DNA from: Sympetrum striolatum
Lineage: Eukaryota > Arthropoda > Insecta > Odonata > Libellulidae
DNA length: 64,000 nt
Reading direction: 5' to 3'
Assembly (NCBI GenBank): GCA_947579665.1
Contig: OX388349.1
Span: 18,570,459 to 18,634,458 of the forward strand
Position 1 is the first letter of the stretch; the number at the start of each line of letters is the position of its first letter. This document shows, piece by piece, positions 12,826 to 24,299 of this stretch. Position numbers and translations under genes: made by a program. A model generated the notes under the pieces. The model had not been told where the DNA came from and did not search any database. It saw nothing but the letters and a program-made list of their open reading frames with translations.

Positions 12826-13480
12826 TTACATTTACATTTAAACCCTGCAATCCACCAGTGGTGTGTGGCAGGGGGTGTAAAACACTGACATCCATATCTA
12901 ACCTGGACAGCTATTAGCTTCTCTAATACTTCGTGGGAGAAAATAACCAAAAGTAACCATCTGTTCTGGCAACTACTTCCCTATATCACTTTTTTGATTT
13001 CTCTCGAAGATCACAAACGTTTATTACTGGGATAACAATCAGCTGTCTCTTTCCTGAAATTGGTGGTGATAAATTCATCAAAAGGCTTCTGTCAATACTC
13101 AAGTCTTTTATTTCTAAGAGAATTCCACCCAAGGGATTCTATCATAGCTGAAAAACTGCTGTCAAATCTTAAATCTCCTATGACGAACCTTGCTGCTCTA
13201 CGTTGAACCATCTCAAGATCCGAAATTAAAGCTACTTTGTGAGGATCCCAAATCGCACAGCAATATTCAAGTAAAGGTCAAATCAGGGAAAGATACACTA
13301 TTTCTTTTATTCTTGATGAACATCCCCTCAGAATTCTACTGGCTGAATCCTATTCACCTTTCCTACTATGCTTCAAATGCGCTCTTTGAGGAAAAATTAC
13401 TTCTATTATTCCTAGGTAATTATGATGCCTCACAAACTTAAAAGGATTTGCTGAAATACTTTAAGGTTTGCAGGTAACGT
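12826..13480 (-). mobile_element. 3' remnant of a CR1/Jockey-type non-LTR retrotransposon
   Basis: The minus strand encodes the C-terminal part of a LINE reverse transcriptase. Around 13285-13165 it reads LLEYCCAIWDPHK and then LEMVQRRAARFVIGD, the conserved region downstream of the RT catalytic core in CR1/Jockey elements. Further on come SLGWNSLRNKR and the 3' end GGGTGTAAAACAC...TGCAGGGTTTAAATGTAAATG. It is 5'-truncated, with stops and frameshifts. The tail (TAAATG-like units) marks the 3' end near 12826. Related ends lie at 26240 and 32271. Confidence 0.7.
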
Positions 13481-14485
13481 TGGTGGAACACGTAAAAGTC
13501 ATAGTAATGCATTTCTTCATATTCAGCTCAAACTTTCAGTATTTCAGCAGCTTTAAGGATTTTTTTGATGCTTGGCTCCTTTGCCTAGATTCTAAGAAGA
13601 TTATATTGTATGCTTTCCGTCTCTATTAGAATTTGATGCCTTCATTCGCCTTTCCTGAGAGTAGTACTGACTGGGATGGTTATAAATTTTGTAGAAACTT
13701 TTTATATATTATTCTACTATGATCAAATAACTTTATAATTCTTAAGTTATACTTTGTGGAGGAAAAAATAAATACTAATAATTTATTTACTGATCCAAAA
13801 TTATATGAGAAATAGAAATATTTATTAGTTTTCAGTCTTAAGGACAGGATTAAATTGTCAGATATCCCTGATTTTGAAAATAGTTAGAAATGAAAAACTA
13901 AACTTTTCTTTATCTATGAAAGTGATGCTTAAAATATTTTGAAAGCATAAGCTGAAGTAAGGTCAAAAATCCATTAATAATATTTACATGATAAATTTAA
14001 TTCCTTAATCCTTATGGTTTTTAAATTAGATCCAACTCGGTTGACATAAGGATGTTTAAAAGTTTATGCAAATTTTGAAGAAGTCTCTCGAATCTAAATG
14101 CTGTAATTTGTTTATTTTGAAATTAAAATTTACATGTATGCCTGTATTGATCTTTGTTAAGGATATCCTGATGACAGGCCTTGCATGTTCTGAAATTGGC
14201 TAGAAACCTCCTTCTGGTTTTGGTAACCTATGCCAGTAAGGCCTCCAGAATGTGTGAATCATAAATCTGTAAGTCTTGAAGGGATTGCAATATGATAAGT
14301 TAGGGCAAATCAAAATATATAATAGGAACAGGAATTTTTTAATGGAAACTGAATCTTTTGCTTTAAAATTTAAATGATAACGAAATATTTTTTTATGGAA
14401 TACGAATTAAACTTTGGTGAGGAATATTATTGTTCGTCTTAGAAGTCCACCTCCGAAAGTCTTGTAGGAACTTCAATACTTCAAC
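13481..14485. other. unique AT-rich spacer
   Basis: Nothing recognisable: no TE ends, no domain-bearing frame. Confidence 0.3.
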
Positions 14486-14559
14486 TATCTGCCCCCATCA
14501 GATGTGGCCCGGAATGACGAGGATTGAGGTAGTTGGCCTTTGCCTTCCTCACTGGACCA
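14486..14559 (+). repeat. family-S fragment
   Basis: Contains GATTGAGGTAGTTGGCCTT followed by CCTTCCTCACTGGACCAG, the core of the dispersed family-S repeat (best copy at 22549). It stops exactly where the Harbinger-like end begins. Confidence 0.5.
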
Positions 14560-15003
14560 GGGCCTCGAGTGTGTAACTATCACTTCGAGTGAGAAGTCCC
14601 AAAACAGTGAGAAGTCGGCCATGTTTTTGCAGTAACGCGCGAGATCTCAAAAAAGCATTTTTAGATCTCACTAAGTATCGAAACGAGTGTGAGAACGTAA
14701 CGATCTCAAAAAAGGTGTAGTTACGTCGTTACCGGCAGTGACAACATGGACGGGCATCTTATTTTGGCTGCGGTTTTGGAGGAGAGACGTAGGAAAAGTA
14801 AATAATTTAAGAGTAACGAGAAGGAGATTGATAGCATTGATAGACAGTAACAATCCCTTCGATGTGGCGGACAGCGATTTTATCAAATTATATCGCATCC
14901 CTAAAGTTATTGAGGAATTATCGGATTCTTTGCCGCCCGCTCGAAGATGCACGTCAATACCTCCACATATTCTAGTAAATACACACGGTGCTTTACTTTT
15001 ATA
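14560..15003 (+). pseudogene. PIF/Harbinger transposon 5' end with broken transposase N-terminus
   Basis: GGGCCTCGAGTGTGTAA at 14560 resembles the inverted end at 20314. From ATG 14746 the frame starts MDGHLILAAVLEERRRK and then hits a stop. A neighbouring frame carries on with NNPFDVADSDFIKLYRIPK and RRCTSIPPH, the conserved start of Harbinger/HARBI1-like transposases (NPF...D..F..LYR). The catalytic DDE region is missing, so the gene is frameshifted and 3'-truncated. It would have encoded a nuclear DNA-transposition enzyme. Confidence 0.65.
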
Positions 15004-16336
15004 GAATCAATAAATAGCCATTAAATGTGAATAAAATAGTCACCTTAAAATTAAGAATTTTCATTTAGAATCTTATTAGTGAAAACGTTTTTAAGATCGT
15101 TCATTCTTGACATAAATGTAAGCTTAAAATCAATATCTTCGGGTATTTTTCAGTGTTACATCTTTAGATTTTTGAACTAACTGCTTATACATTGTGAAAT
15201 CAAAACACTTCGAGTAATAAGCCAAGTAATTTATTAATAGACGATTGTAATTCACGTTTGAATCAGTGTGTTTGCCTTAAGTGTGTCGCACTAGAGTGAA
15301 TTTAATATTATTAGTATATACTTTGGTGAAAAGTTTGGGTAAAATTATCGGAAATCGGGCTATTTCTAGTATAAGAAAAAAATTCCAAAACAGTCCTAAA
15401 CAATAGTTTTACCAGAAATTTGTGCACTCTTCTTCTCGTAGGCGTTTTTCTTCACATTTAAGCTATGAATATTTTTTTAATTCAATCCATCACCAGTTTA
15501 ATCTTATTAGTAAATAATAATCATAAATAATGTTTTATTTGATATTGAAAAGGAAAAAATTTGTCGTGGATACAAAAAACGTAAGTGAATCTTAGGAAAT
15601 ATGTACTATTCACAGCATTAACCCTGTCAAAAATAAAATAGATGTGAAAAACTATTGCGAATCTACTGATAGAAATAACTGAAAGATGTAAAAGAGATAC
15701 TTTTATCATAAATACATTGCATTCTAAGATGAATGACAATCTCCTATCCTTTGATTGGGAAAGTATAGTGTATTCCACCGCTGATATGATACTTTCTTTA
15801 ATACAATTAGTTTATTTATCTATGTATTTTTATTGCACAAAGCATGAGCAGTTAAACGATTTATGCACAAAGAAGATATACATCTAAAGAAGCTGATAAT
15901 TCGCTTACAGTTATAAAAAGAATATGCCCACTTAAGAGCTAAAACGAAACTATAATACAAATATACATCTTTACATCCATGAGAAACATTAATAGTACTA
16001 ACTTTGGTAAAATAAATTTCTAATTCAAGACATCAATTCATAAGTATATGTAATGAATACCACTTTTAATGTATTTAACAATGCCTGAACTCCTAATACC
16101 CTTGGGATCAACCATGTTGAGCCTATTTTGAAGTCTTGTAGCATATGTTTTGAATGATAGACCAATTTCAACTTTAATCCTGTCTAGCTTAATTACTGCC
16201 TTTGATTATTAAACACATCCAAACACTTAAATGTCAATAAAAAGGATTGTTTTCACCTGGGACATTCAACATGATTCAATCACCAAAAATCTGGTTACAT
16301 ATCATAGTAAATCTTAAAAACATTTTAAGATGGTGT
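15004..16336. other. AT-rich spacer inside the nested transposon region
   Basis: No domain-bearing frame or TE boundary recognised. It could be interior of the Harbinger-like element if the ends at 14560 and 20314 belong together. Confidence 0.3.
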
Positions 16337-16690
16337 TCAGGGCCCTTATTATGACTTTCTTTCGATAAGTGATATTCGATAGAATTACCGTTATTTTCGA
16401 TAAATCCGCCATGTTTTGCCAGTTAACGAAAGCGCAGTCGAAAGTGGTATTATGACCTACGTGATATTCGAAACTTATCGAACGAAGCTATCGACTGCTC
16501 TGGAGGTGGCGATAGAGACTTTCGCTAGCCAAGGAAGAGTAAAGATGGAGGACGAGATTGCATATGTGAAGGAGAAGAAACCGTTTACGAGCTATTCGGA
16601 GGACATTACGGGATGCTAGTAATCCTTTCGAGATACTAGACAGCAATTTCGTACGTTTATATCGTTTATGTAATTACTTTGAACTTTGTC
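16337..16690 (+). pseudogene. second PIF/Harbinger transposase N-terminal remnant
   Basis: The left part starts GGGCCCTTATTATGACTTTC, a Harbinger-type terminal sequence. ATG 16545 opens a short frame (MEDEIAYVK...). The overlapping frame at 16570-16680 reads RRTLRDASNPFEILDSNF and then VRLYRL, matching the same conserved block as the copy at 14840. It is a different, diverged element: the two copies share the NPF...D.F..LYR pattern but little DNA identity. A frameshift separates start and block, and nothing of the catalytic domain follows. Confidence 0.6.
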
Positions 16691-17949
16691 ATTCACCGAG
16701 ATTTATGTTTTTGGTAAATTATTTCATGCTGTACATAGTTGCATATTAAGTGAAAGAAATACTGTTGCAACCTAGTATAAATACTACATATACTTAATAA
16801 TTAAGGTTCAACTTCTTTCCTTGAGCAAGGTTTACTGTTTTGTTCATGGTTTTGATTTCTTTAACTTGTGAGCAAGAATTGAATATACGTAGGTTGAATA
16901 AACATTTTGCACCTTCATCTCGGTACTTCTTTTTTACGACCTTCTTCAACCTATTAGCGATCTGCGGATAGTTGGGTACGTTAAAAATGAGAACAACATC
17001 TTTAAATAAGTGCTTTTATTTCCTTACACTGATTACATTAACGCAAGGAAGGTAGGGCATGATGTAAAAGAAAGCCATGTTTTGATATCAATCCTTTTAT
17101 TTAAGTGCAGAAAAACGCCCACAGGAAGGTGAGCGTGAAAAAACTGCGAAACCTACTCAGAGAAGCTTAAGAAAGTAGAAAAGAAGCAATGGATGATATA
17201 TCTAGTGACTTTTGTGTATCTTCAATGAAGTTTACAGCAAGTAGTACAGTAGGAACATAAGAAGTCATAAGAAGTTCCATATCTCTAAGAAACAAACATA
17301 TGCTTTATATATCTTTATATGCCAAAAGAAATTGCTAAAATGAAAATAATTGGTAGACTAATATATATGCGTAAAAAACCGATCTTTTCCGTTCAAATCC
17401 AATAGACCTCTGGACACCTATTGAGATATTGACATTGGTGAATACTAGGGAGAAAAACGTTACTAACACCCAAAGAAATTAGTACGAAAGATGTTTTGTT
17501 TTCAAAATACAAGCATTTGAAAATTTCACAATTTCACTTCAGTCAAAACGTAATTCGCACCACCACCATCTTGGATGACGTCAGGTACCACATCCATGCT
17601 TTTGGTACGTATGTTTCGTTAGTGTATGAGGAAGTTTTTGTGTATAGATAACTGCAAATTCTGTGGTTAACAGAACACCTCAAAATGGCAAAGTATAACA
17701 TTACGTATTGCATTGTACCCAAAGTTCAATAATACCACGAGAAGTGGCCCGGATAAATATTTCTTTACAATTCCAAAAAATACTGCCGATTTTCCCGATG
17801 TCCCGATTTTTCCCATTTATTAGCATTGCTTTGATTTTCGGGAATTAAAAAAAATACATCCAGGATAGGTAGAGAATCAAAACTCAAATCAAAAGTCTAT
17901 ACATATGGTTATGATCTATCGAAAATATAAATGATTTTTACAGAAAATA

Positions 17950-18990
17950 TCCTGGGTTCGACGCTAGGACGATGCAACAATTTGCCCTTTAAAATAAATT
18001 GAGGTAGTTTTTCATTATTTTATTGATGCACTTATGGAAATGATAGGAAGTTCTCGCTATGCTAAAAGATGTATATTAAGATTTAGTTTAAGAAAAAAAA
18101 ATTAGATACGGCGATACTGTTCCTAGGTTCGATGCTAGAGCACATTAAAATTTCTTTCATAAGGAATATATGTGAAAAGTAGGACGTCGTTTGAGGCAGT
18201 TGCAGCCAATATTTCTGCTTGAATTTTCATACATAGTTAGAAATGATGATCTTCTATTGTGCTGCACAGAAAGTATTACCATTAAGACCCGAGTTCGATG
18301 CCGGGCGGTAAATATATCTCCCATATAAAACACATAGGGGTAGCTTTTCATAATTTTTTTATGCATTTATCGAAATGATAGGAAGTTCTTACTTAGGTAG
18401 AAGATGTATTAACAGAATTCGTTAAGAAAAAAATGTAGATAAGACCATGTTTTTCTTGGGTTCGATGCCAGAGCACATTGAATTTTCTCACATAAGGAAT
18501 ATAATGGAAAAGTAGGACGTAGTTTAAGGCAGTTGCAACCGATATTTCTGCTTGAATTTTCACACATAGTTAGAGATGGTGATTTTCTATTGTGCTGCAT
18601 AGAAAAAATAGCCTGAAAGTCCCGGATTCGATGCTGGCCGGTAAATATATCCCCCATATAAAATACATAGGGGTAGCTTTTCATTACTTTTTTATGCATT
18701 TTTCGAAATGATAGGAGGTTGTTGCTTAGGTAGAAGATGTATATTAAGACTCCATTTAAGAAAAAAAATAGATAAGACCATGGTTTTCCTTGGTTCGATG
18801 CCAGAGCACATTAAATTTTCTTACATAAGGAATATAAGGGAAAAGTAGGACGTCGTTTAAGGCAGTTGCAGCAAATATTTCTGTTTGAGTTTTCACACAT
18901 AGTTAGAGATTGTGAACTGCTGTTTTACTGCATAATAAGTATCACCAGGAAGACCCGGGTTCGATGCTGGTCGGATAAAATGCAGCGAAT
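17950..18990. repeat. tandem array of 333-bp units
   Basis: GTTCGATG followed by CCAGAGCACATT (first copy CTAGAGCACATT) recurs at 18127, 18460 and 18793, exactly 333 bp apart. A second mark (GTTCGATGC near CGGTAAATATAT) recurs halfway at about 17957, 18289, 18622 and 18955. About three units are present, starting and ending in half units. The last two full copies are the most alike. The GGTTCGATGC marks look like tRNA box B sequences. Confidence 0.85.
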
Positions 18991-19342
18991 TAAAGAACAT
19001 TTTCATATTATTTTTTCTATTAAGGACCGTCTCGATATGATGCCGACTTGAAATTAGTGTTATGGATATGCTTGCAGTATGCAAGCAACATTTTACTCGT
19101 ATCTATTATAGACAATCGGTGTGGATGATGAAGTGTCGACGGAAGGATGTTCTGTCGCAAAAATCATCCGTTTGCGTCTGTGAAGATCATTTTGACGTAA
19201 GCAAACACGATGAATATAACAATATTTGCTACACTACGCCAAATACCATTAAATGCAACTTAGCATTCGTTCTTAGATCTTGCTTTATGTGCACGAGGGC
19301 GGAAACATTTATGTTTTGTATATATTGCATTGTTGATAGCTG

Positions 19343-19371
19343 AATACGTCTTTATTAACTAAAGACGTATT
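19343..19371. repeat. 11-bp perfect hairpin
   Basis: AATACGTCTTT (19343-19353) and AAAGACGTATT (19361-19371) are exact reverse complements around a 7-base loop. It lies just past the stop of the THAP second-half frame. Confidence 0.6.
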
Positions 19372-20254
19372 TTGCATCCTTAGTTAATAAATGGTCGATA
19401 AGAACGTATTAAATTTGTGTAGTTAAAATGCGAAATTATTACATTCGATTCATGTTTTTTGAGAGGTAGGTGAATGCTCAGTCGTGTACACTTCTTTGAA
19501 GCGCACCATATATTTGATGTTATCGTAGCGTTATGTAGGTTTAATTATTTAGATCCTATTTATAAATTGATAAATATTTATAATGCCTAAGATTCATACA
19601 ATAAATATAATTCTTCCTTTTTTTGTATGGTTAATTAATGATGTCCACAGTAGTTAAACACAAACATAAAATAACGAATGGACCGTACCGCTAAAGGTAC
19701 TAAAGGGCCGCGCGGATGTGGTAGCTGACGTCACATTTACGTCAGCCAATGGAAATACGTATTGAGGTGGGGGTGTCTGCTGAGCAAAATTGCTTCCTTT
19801 TCTTGCGATTATAAAAAAATACATGGCAAATTATTACCTGAAATATACGTTTTACGTATGTATTTCCCCTTTTTGATATTTTAGAATATGTTTGAAGGCT
19901 AATTAAAAGTGAGTCCAGAGGTCTATTGTCTACTCAAACTGTTACACGGAGAGAAATAAATAGACTCGTTATAAGGTAATTACATAAGTTACAGAACACA
20001 TTGACTTATTTTCTTAAGGTTTAATGCCTATATAATTACCGTATTACACATATCACGCATATCATTTGCATAATACAGGTAAATCGTAGAAATTTAATTG
20101 ACTTCCATGCCTTATTTACTACTTGCAGCAGCCGAAAATTACATTTCTATGACGACTTCCGCCCACTTTTGTGCATGATTTTGCAACGCTGTTCCTAACA
20201 GATGTCACCGAAATGGAACGGCGCGATATTAGGTTAAATCGTTCCGACATCGCT

Positions 20255-20314
20255 TTTCATCCAGTGACAAACGTTACGTTCTCACTTCTCACTAAAATTA
20301 CACACTCGCAGCCC
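20255..20314 (-). mobile_element. inverted Harbinger-type terminus
   Basis: Read inward on the minus strand from 20314: GGGCTGCGAGTGTGTAA followed by GTGAGAAGTGAGAACGTAACG. This matches the end at 14560 (GGGCCTCGAGTGTGTAA) and the string GAGAACGTAACG at about 14690. It may be the 3' end of a 5.75-kb element starting at 14560, later invaded by other transposons, or a separate copy. Confidence 0.5.
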
Positions 20315-20329
20315 AGAATGTCATCAGTG

Positions 20330-21040
20330 TAAAATGTATTCGTACGTATATAACTTTGAATTTATTGACAACGCTTTTCTCTTTCATCATTGTCACACCA
20401 ACCAAATTGTGAGGCGCGAAAATGTAAGTATAACGTCTGAAATCCTTAAAATCACCCCATTCGATTTTATCTCGGGTATTTCAATGTTTACTCTGAGAAA
20501 GGTTGTGTGTCTTCTTCTATCGCCGTTTAAAAATTCCTTGCTCAGTTTCATCTTTCGCTTAATAATTTGCTCCAATTTGAATGCAAACATTATGAGTCCA
20601 TTGCTTGATATAATCTCTAAAAAGATCACTTTTGCCACTCATCGGGCGAATCGCGAACTCTTAATTGCAAAGTCTTTTTTAAAGAGAGCGAGTCTGTGCA
20701 AGTTAAGCTTTTCTTTGATCTCAAAGTCGATTAACGAATTTCAGACGATTATACCCATCTGCAATTAGATTTTACCCTTTTCCACGAGCATTTTTCTTTT
20801 GAGTCGTAATTCCTTTCGCAGTTGATGCATCGCAATTAAGAATATCCGATGAGAAAACAAACCGTAAATACGTCTCGGTTTGATCCTTGAATTTTGTTTG
20901 GAACGACTAAAATGCGACGGTAAATATTTCGGGAGCGAATTGCGACGCTTTCAAATTGAGTAATAAGTAAGAGGTCTTTTGAAATGATTAAATTACGGAG
21001 AGTATCAAAGATGGATTTCATTTTTTATTAGTTTCTCTAT
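20330..21040. other. unique island, possible conserved noncoding DNA
   Basis: High-complexity, CpG-containing sequence between transposon blocks. The plus strand is open for 144 codons (20334-20768) and the minus strand has overlapping frames, but none shows a known motif. The double-strand openness suggests noncoding constraint or chance rather than a gene. Confidence 0.25.
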
Positions 21041-21649
21041 GTTTCGTGATTCCTCACCTCGTTAAAGCTTGTCCTTATGCCTGGAAAAGTTGGATGACGT
21101 AATTAGGAGGAATAATTAACTATAAATTAATTCAATCCTTGTTATCTGCTTGTCGATTGAAAGTTAAAAGACCAACATAGTGTTATTTAGTGTTCTTTGC
21201 CGATCAAATTTTTGTTTTAGGTCAATAATAGGTGATTGTTGTGAGTAAACGTCATATTAGAAGTAGTGTTAAATGTTTTTAATTTCATAGTTTTGTTGCA
21301 TCATGCGTTGTTGAAATTAAATTTTTTCTGTTATTACTCCATAATTTTATTAATTTATACCGTCAGGCGTTGTTGAAACAATATGCTTCTTATGTTACTC
21401 AACACAATACTATGAACTCTCATTATATGGAAATATTAATATTCTTTTATCGATTTTGAATATTACGTTGTTACAGAACGGTTATAATTGACAGTGTCAA
21501 AACGTAAAGTATACTTAAGTACATGTTTTCACCTCGCCTTATTTTGACAATATTTAATTGTAAAGAATTATGTATTGGGGATCAACGCAAATCTGACTGA
21601 TATAGGCTGTTATTAAATCTCATTTGAAAAAAGTAAAGTATCAAGATGT

Positions 21650-21800
21650 AGTTATACAGAGGTGAAAAATAGTAACTTGCTGGGACTCGAACCCTGGTCT
21701 CCCACTTTCTGAGCAGGGATTCTAAACACTGAATAACAATCCTGGGAGGAGACCTGGGTTCGAGTCCCAGCAAGTCACTGTTTTTCACCTAAGTATAACT
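21650..21800. mobile_element. fold-back element built from tRNA-like sequence
   Basis: The left arm (about 21650-21703) and right arm (about 21743-21800) are inverted copies: GAGACCTGGGTTCGAGTCCC in the right arm and GGGACTCGAACCCTGGTCTC in the left, extended by GCAAG..GTTTTTCACCT on the outside. GGTTCGAGTCCC is a tRNA box B and T-loop. No D-arm or anticodon arm can be folded, so it is not a functional tRNA. It is probably a SINE-derived or palindromic non-autonomous element. Confidence 0.65.
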
Positions 21801-22096
21801 TTGGGTTATGCCGCACACTTTCATGCGCTCAGTCAATTATTTCTTTCCATCATTTGTATCAAGATATGTCTAAGAAAGGTGTTATTAATTTTTCTCTGCC
21901 TTAGCAGCTGGCATTTGTATCATAGCAACGTCAATATTTATGGATCACTATCGAGAAAAAAATGAACAGAAGGTGATATCAAGAGTATATGCATCATGTG
22001 TTTGTAATCTGTAATCTAGAGACAATATAACATTTGTTAATAGATTATCGATAAATTGTTGGTTTTGTAGTATTTACTACAATACTTTTAATTGGA

Positions 22097-22338
22097 GGTT
22101 TAAAATATCCAATAGCTGTCGTTGTTGGCGATCCTCGACTCATTCACCGGTATTTCGAGAAAACAAGAAGCGAATACCGCACCTTGTAAGAGCTCCGACA
22201 CCTGTTCACTCCTGACGATGAATGCATCGCATTCGAAGTACGTATTGGGTATCTTTAAACGGTGTCCTTTCTTGTTTTCTCAGAATACCGGTGAATGAGA
22301 CAAGGAACGCCGACAAAGCTATTACAGATTTTAAACCC
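22097..22338. mobile_element. fold-back element with about 70-bp arms
   Basis: GACTCATTCACCGGTATTTC in the left arm and GAATACCGGTGAATGAGAC in the right arm are part of inverted arms that also share TTTAAAAT...AATAGCT and GAAAACAAGAA. The 100-bp centre contains CCTGACGATGAATGC, a motif typical of 3' tails of retroelements such as Penelope-like elements. Confidence 0.65.
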
Positions 22339-22548
22339 CTAAATCCTTAACAGCCATGTTCCAAATTTTCTTTCTTTATACTACTTTTAATGTGTCATTA
22401 TTAAATTGTATCGGAAGTTATTAAGATTACATTCTTAATCCTTAAATATGTTCACGTAGAAATTCCTGTGAGAGTTGTTTTCTAAAATAAGAAGTTCTCC
22501 TTTTCACCAAAGCGTCGATCCTGCTCTGTGTTTCTTTCGATGTCTGTA

Positions 22549-22885
22549 AAGTATTCAGCCCGAAGGCCGGTTGGTACCTCACCCCCTCCGGCATAAGCTA
22601 CTAATAGCGTGCAGAGGAGGTTCACTAGACACGATGAGGAGTGAGGTAGTTTGCCCTTGCTTTCCTCTCTGAACCAGAATGCTATAAGAGGAACATGTCC
22701 ACGAAAGTGAAGCACTATGAGTAACACTTTTCTTGGCATTCCATAAGTAGAGACTAAAATCAGTACAGTTATTCACTCATACCTCAGTAGCTTTCATTTC
22801 ATCAAAGCCACGAACAAGACTGGGACAAAAGAAAATGAAAGATACATTTTATCTTTCCTGTACCACATGACAAATTAAAATATTC
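22549..22885 (+). repeat. dispersed repeat family S, best copy
   Basis: Reference copy of a roughly 330-bp interspersed repeat. Landmarks in order: AAGTATTCAGCCCGAAGGCC, GATGAGGAGTGAGGTAGTTT, CCAGAATGCTATAAGAGGAA, AGTAACACTTTTCTTGGCAT, AAGTAGAGACTAAAAT, ACCTCAGTAGCTTTCATTTC. Copies in both orientations lie at 14486, 34428, 35576, 39659, 47510, 51520, 56655, 59870 and 60785. No RT or transposase motif and no clear pol III boxes are seen, so the class is unknown (SINE or MITE). Confidence 0.75.
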
Positions 22886-22929
22886 CACTTATTACAGTAT
22901 GGTAGCAGAAACAGTTTCCTTCAATTTTC

Positions 22930-23420
22930 CCGTTTTGAATCGAGCCACTCTCTTGATGTAGTTAAAGTGGTCGAATGGATTTCCTCGGAGTAAAAGAGGC
23001 AAAACTACTCTCAGATTGAGGAGGCCAATCCCTCAAAACCCTAACCTTGATTTAACTGGAGGCGACACTTGGCATACATTCCGAGAGGGGAAATTAATAG
23101 GAGCGAGCTGCCGCCGCTGGAATCTCCCGCTGATTACACCCCATTATTCCGGTTGCACTGCCCTCCGTCAAATGGGATTCCGCGCTGCTTTGTACGTGTG
23201 ACGCTTAATACACAGGTGCGCCCAAAGTTAAACATCTTTGCATTTATAGGTCCTGCATTACGCGGAGCTGTCCTGGGAATGCCTTTCGAGACGTGAGGCT
23301 TATCCTGGATTTACGCGGGATGGCCAATTAATTGAAATAGTTGCCCAACGTTGCCCCTTCTTCTTATTTTGGAGTCCGAATAAATATCCCACTGGATGCC
23401 ATTGGGTTCAGTTTAGCAAT
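22930..23420. other. GC-richer unique island
   Basis: Composition differs sharply from the AT-rich surroundings. It has many CpGs, no TE ends and no long frame with a domain. Short frames on the plus strand (23016-23201, 23069-23296) overlap each other. Possibly a conserved regulatory element or a degenerate exon; neither can be shown. Confidence 0.3.
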
Positions 23421-23929
23421 TTTTAGCTAGATTTAGCTAATTCTTAGTTATCTTGGGTGGCTTTCTCTCTCTGCTTCTGCGACATCTACCGCACTTAAAT
23501 CCTTCATGTTATGTGTATTTTTTCTACTTTTTCGTTTTTATTTATTAATAATAGGAATACACCACTGACAGCAATTTTAATATATAGGAGTCACTAAAAT
23601 TAGTCACCTGTTTATTATTGAAGTAAACAAATACCTATTATTGCCAAATTACGTTGGATACTACAATAAACAGAAAAATATATCAATTACTGTTTGAAGC
23701 CAAACAAGCATGAAAGAATACATTGAAACTAATAAAGCTGATATATAGGTAACTATTCATAGATCATAATAAATTACAATTAAAAAGTATAATTATTGTT
23801 AGATCAAGTAGAAGTATCATTAGCTGATAAAATACCAAAAATTTACTTTAATATTCACTCAAATTTAGTACATACCTCGAAAGTGGAAAAACTGGGTTCG
23901 AGTATCGGTCTTGTTATACTTTCCATGTA

Positions 23930-24150
23930 CAGTGGCGGAAAAAATTATCGCAACACTTTGCGCGCGCACCAGTGGCTTTCACAGAAACTATTTGGAATTC
24001 TGCTTTCTGTGACTGACTGGCAACACCGAGGAAAGCCTCGAAAAGCGGTAATATTTGAGTCGGAGCCTAGAACTTACACAAATTTCCTCTCTTTCGAACT
24101 CTTCTTAGAGCCTTCGCGCGATCTCTCCCGGAGTTCGTCATGTTTATTTC
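23930..24150 (+). mobile_element. Tc1/mariner-type terminus, left
   Basis: Starts TA|CAGTGGCGGAAAAAATTATCG, the TA-flanked CAGTG start typical of Tc1/mariner ends. The first 28 bases match the inverted end at 31037 almost perfectly. Weaker similarity continues inward for about 200 bp, including GGCAAC, GGTAATATTTGAG and a shared CTTCGCG-AT block. Confidence 0.65.
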
Positions 24151-24299
24151 GGCGTTTCTCTTTCACAGATAGTTATCGTATTTATAAAACGATAGGTTAA
24201 TTATATATTTATTTCAATTTCAATCTTAAATTCAATAAAATACATGGACAATAATTGAAATTTAATTCTTAATAATGTGAAAAATACTATTCGGTTTTC

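Larger units (their letters stand above)
17577..19733 (+). pseudogene. broken THAP-domain gene, probably from a P-like DNA transposon
   Basis: From ATG 17685 the frame reads MAKYNITYCIVPK. After a one-base shift it continues NNTTRSGPDKYFFTIPK, the first half of a THAP zinc finger (C-x-V-P-x-C...F.IPK). The shift removes the second zinc cysteine. The second half lies 1.3 kb downstream near 19130-19215: CRRKDVLSQKSSVCVCEDHF, giving the C..H zinc ligands. Between them sits a 333-bp tandem array, so the domain is split by an intron or insertion. Near-perfect inverted repeats, TGACGTCAGGTACCACATCC at 17577-17596 and its complement with one mismatch at 19714-19733, bracket the gene and may be element ends. 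THAP domains bind DNA in P-element transposases and host regulators. The copy is clearly dead. Confidence 0.55.

Noticed and set aside
20334..20768. Longest open frame of the window, 144 codons
   Set aside because: No domain, no splice or start context, and long open frames exist on the opposite strand of the same DNA.
22482..22739. Minus-strand frame in family S with HVPLIAFW..EES.GKL.HSS, also readable at 56868-56662 and 60015-60120
   Set aside because: Differences between the copies are mostly amino-acid changing, some copies have stops or shifts, and no domain is recognised. The similarity comes from shared repeat DNA, not from protein selection.
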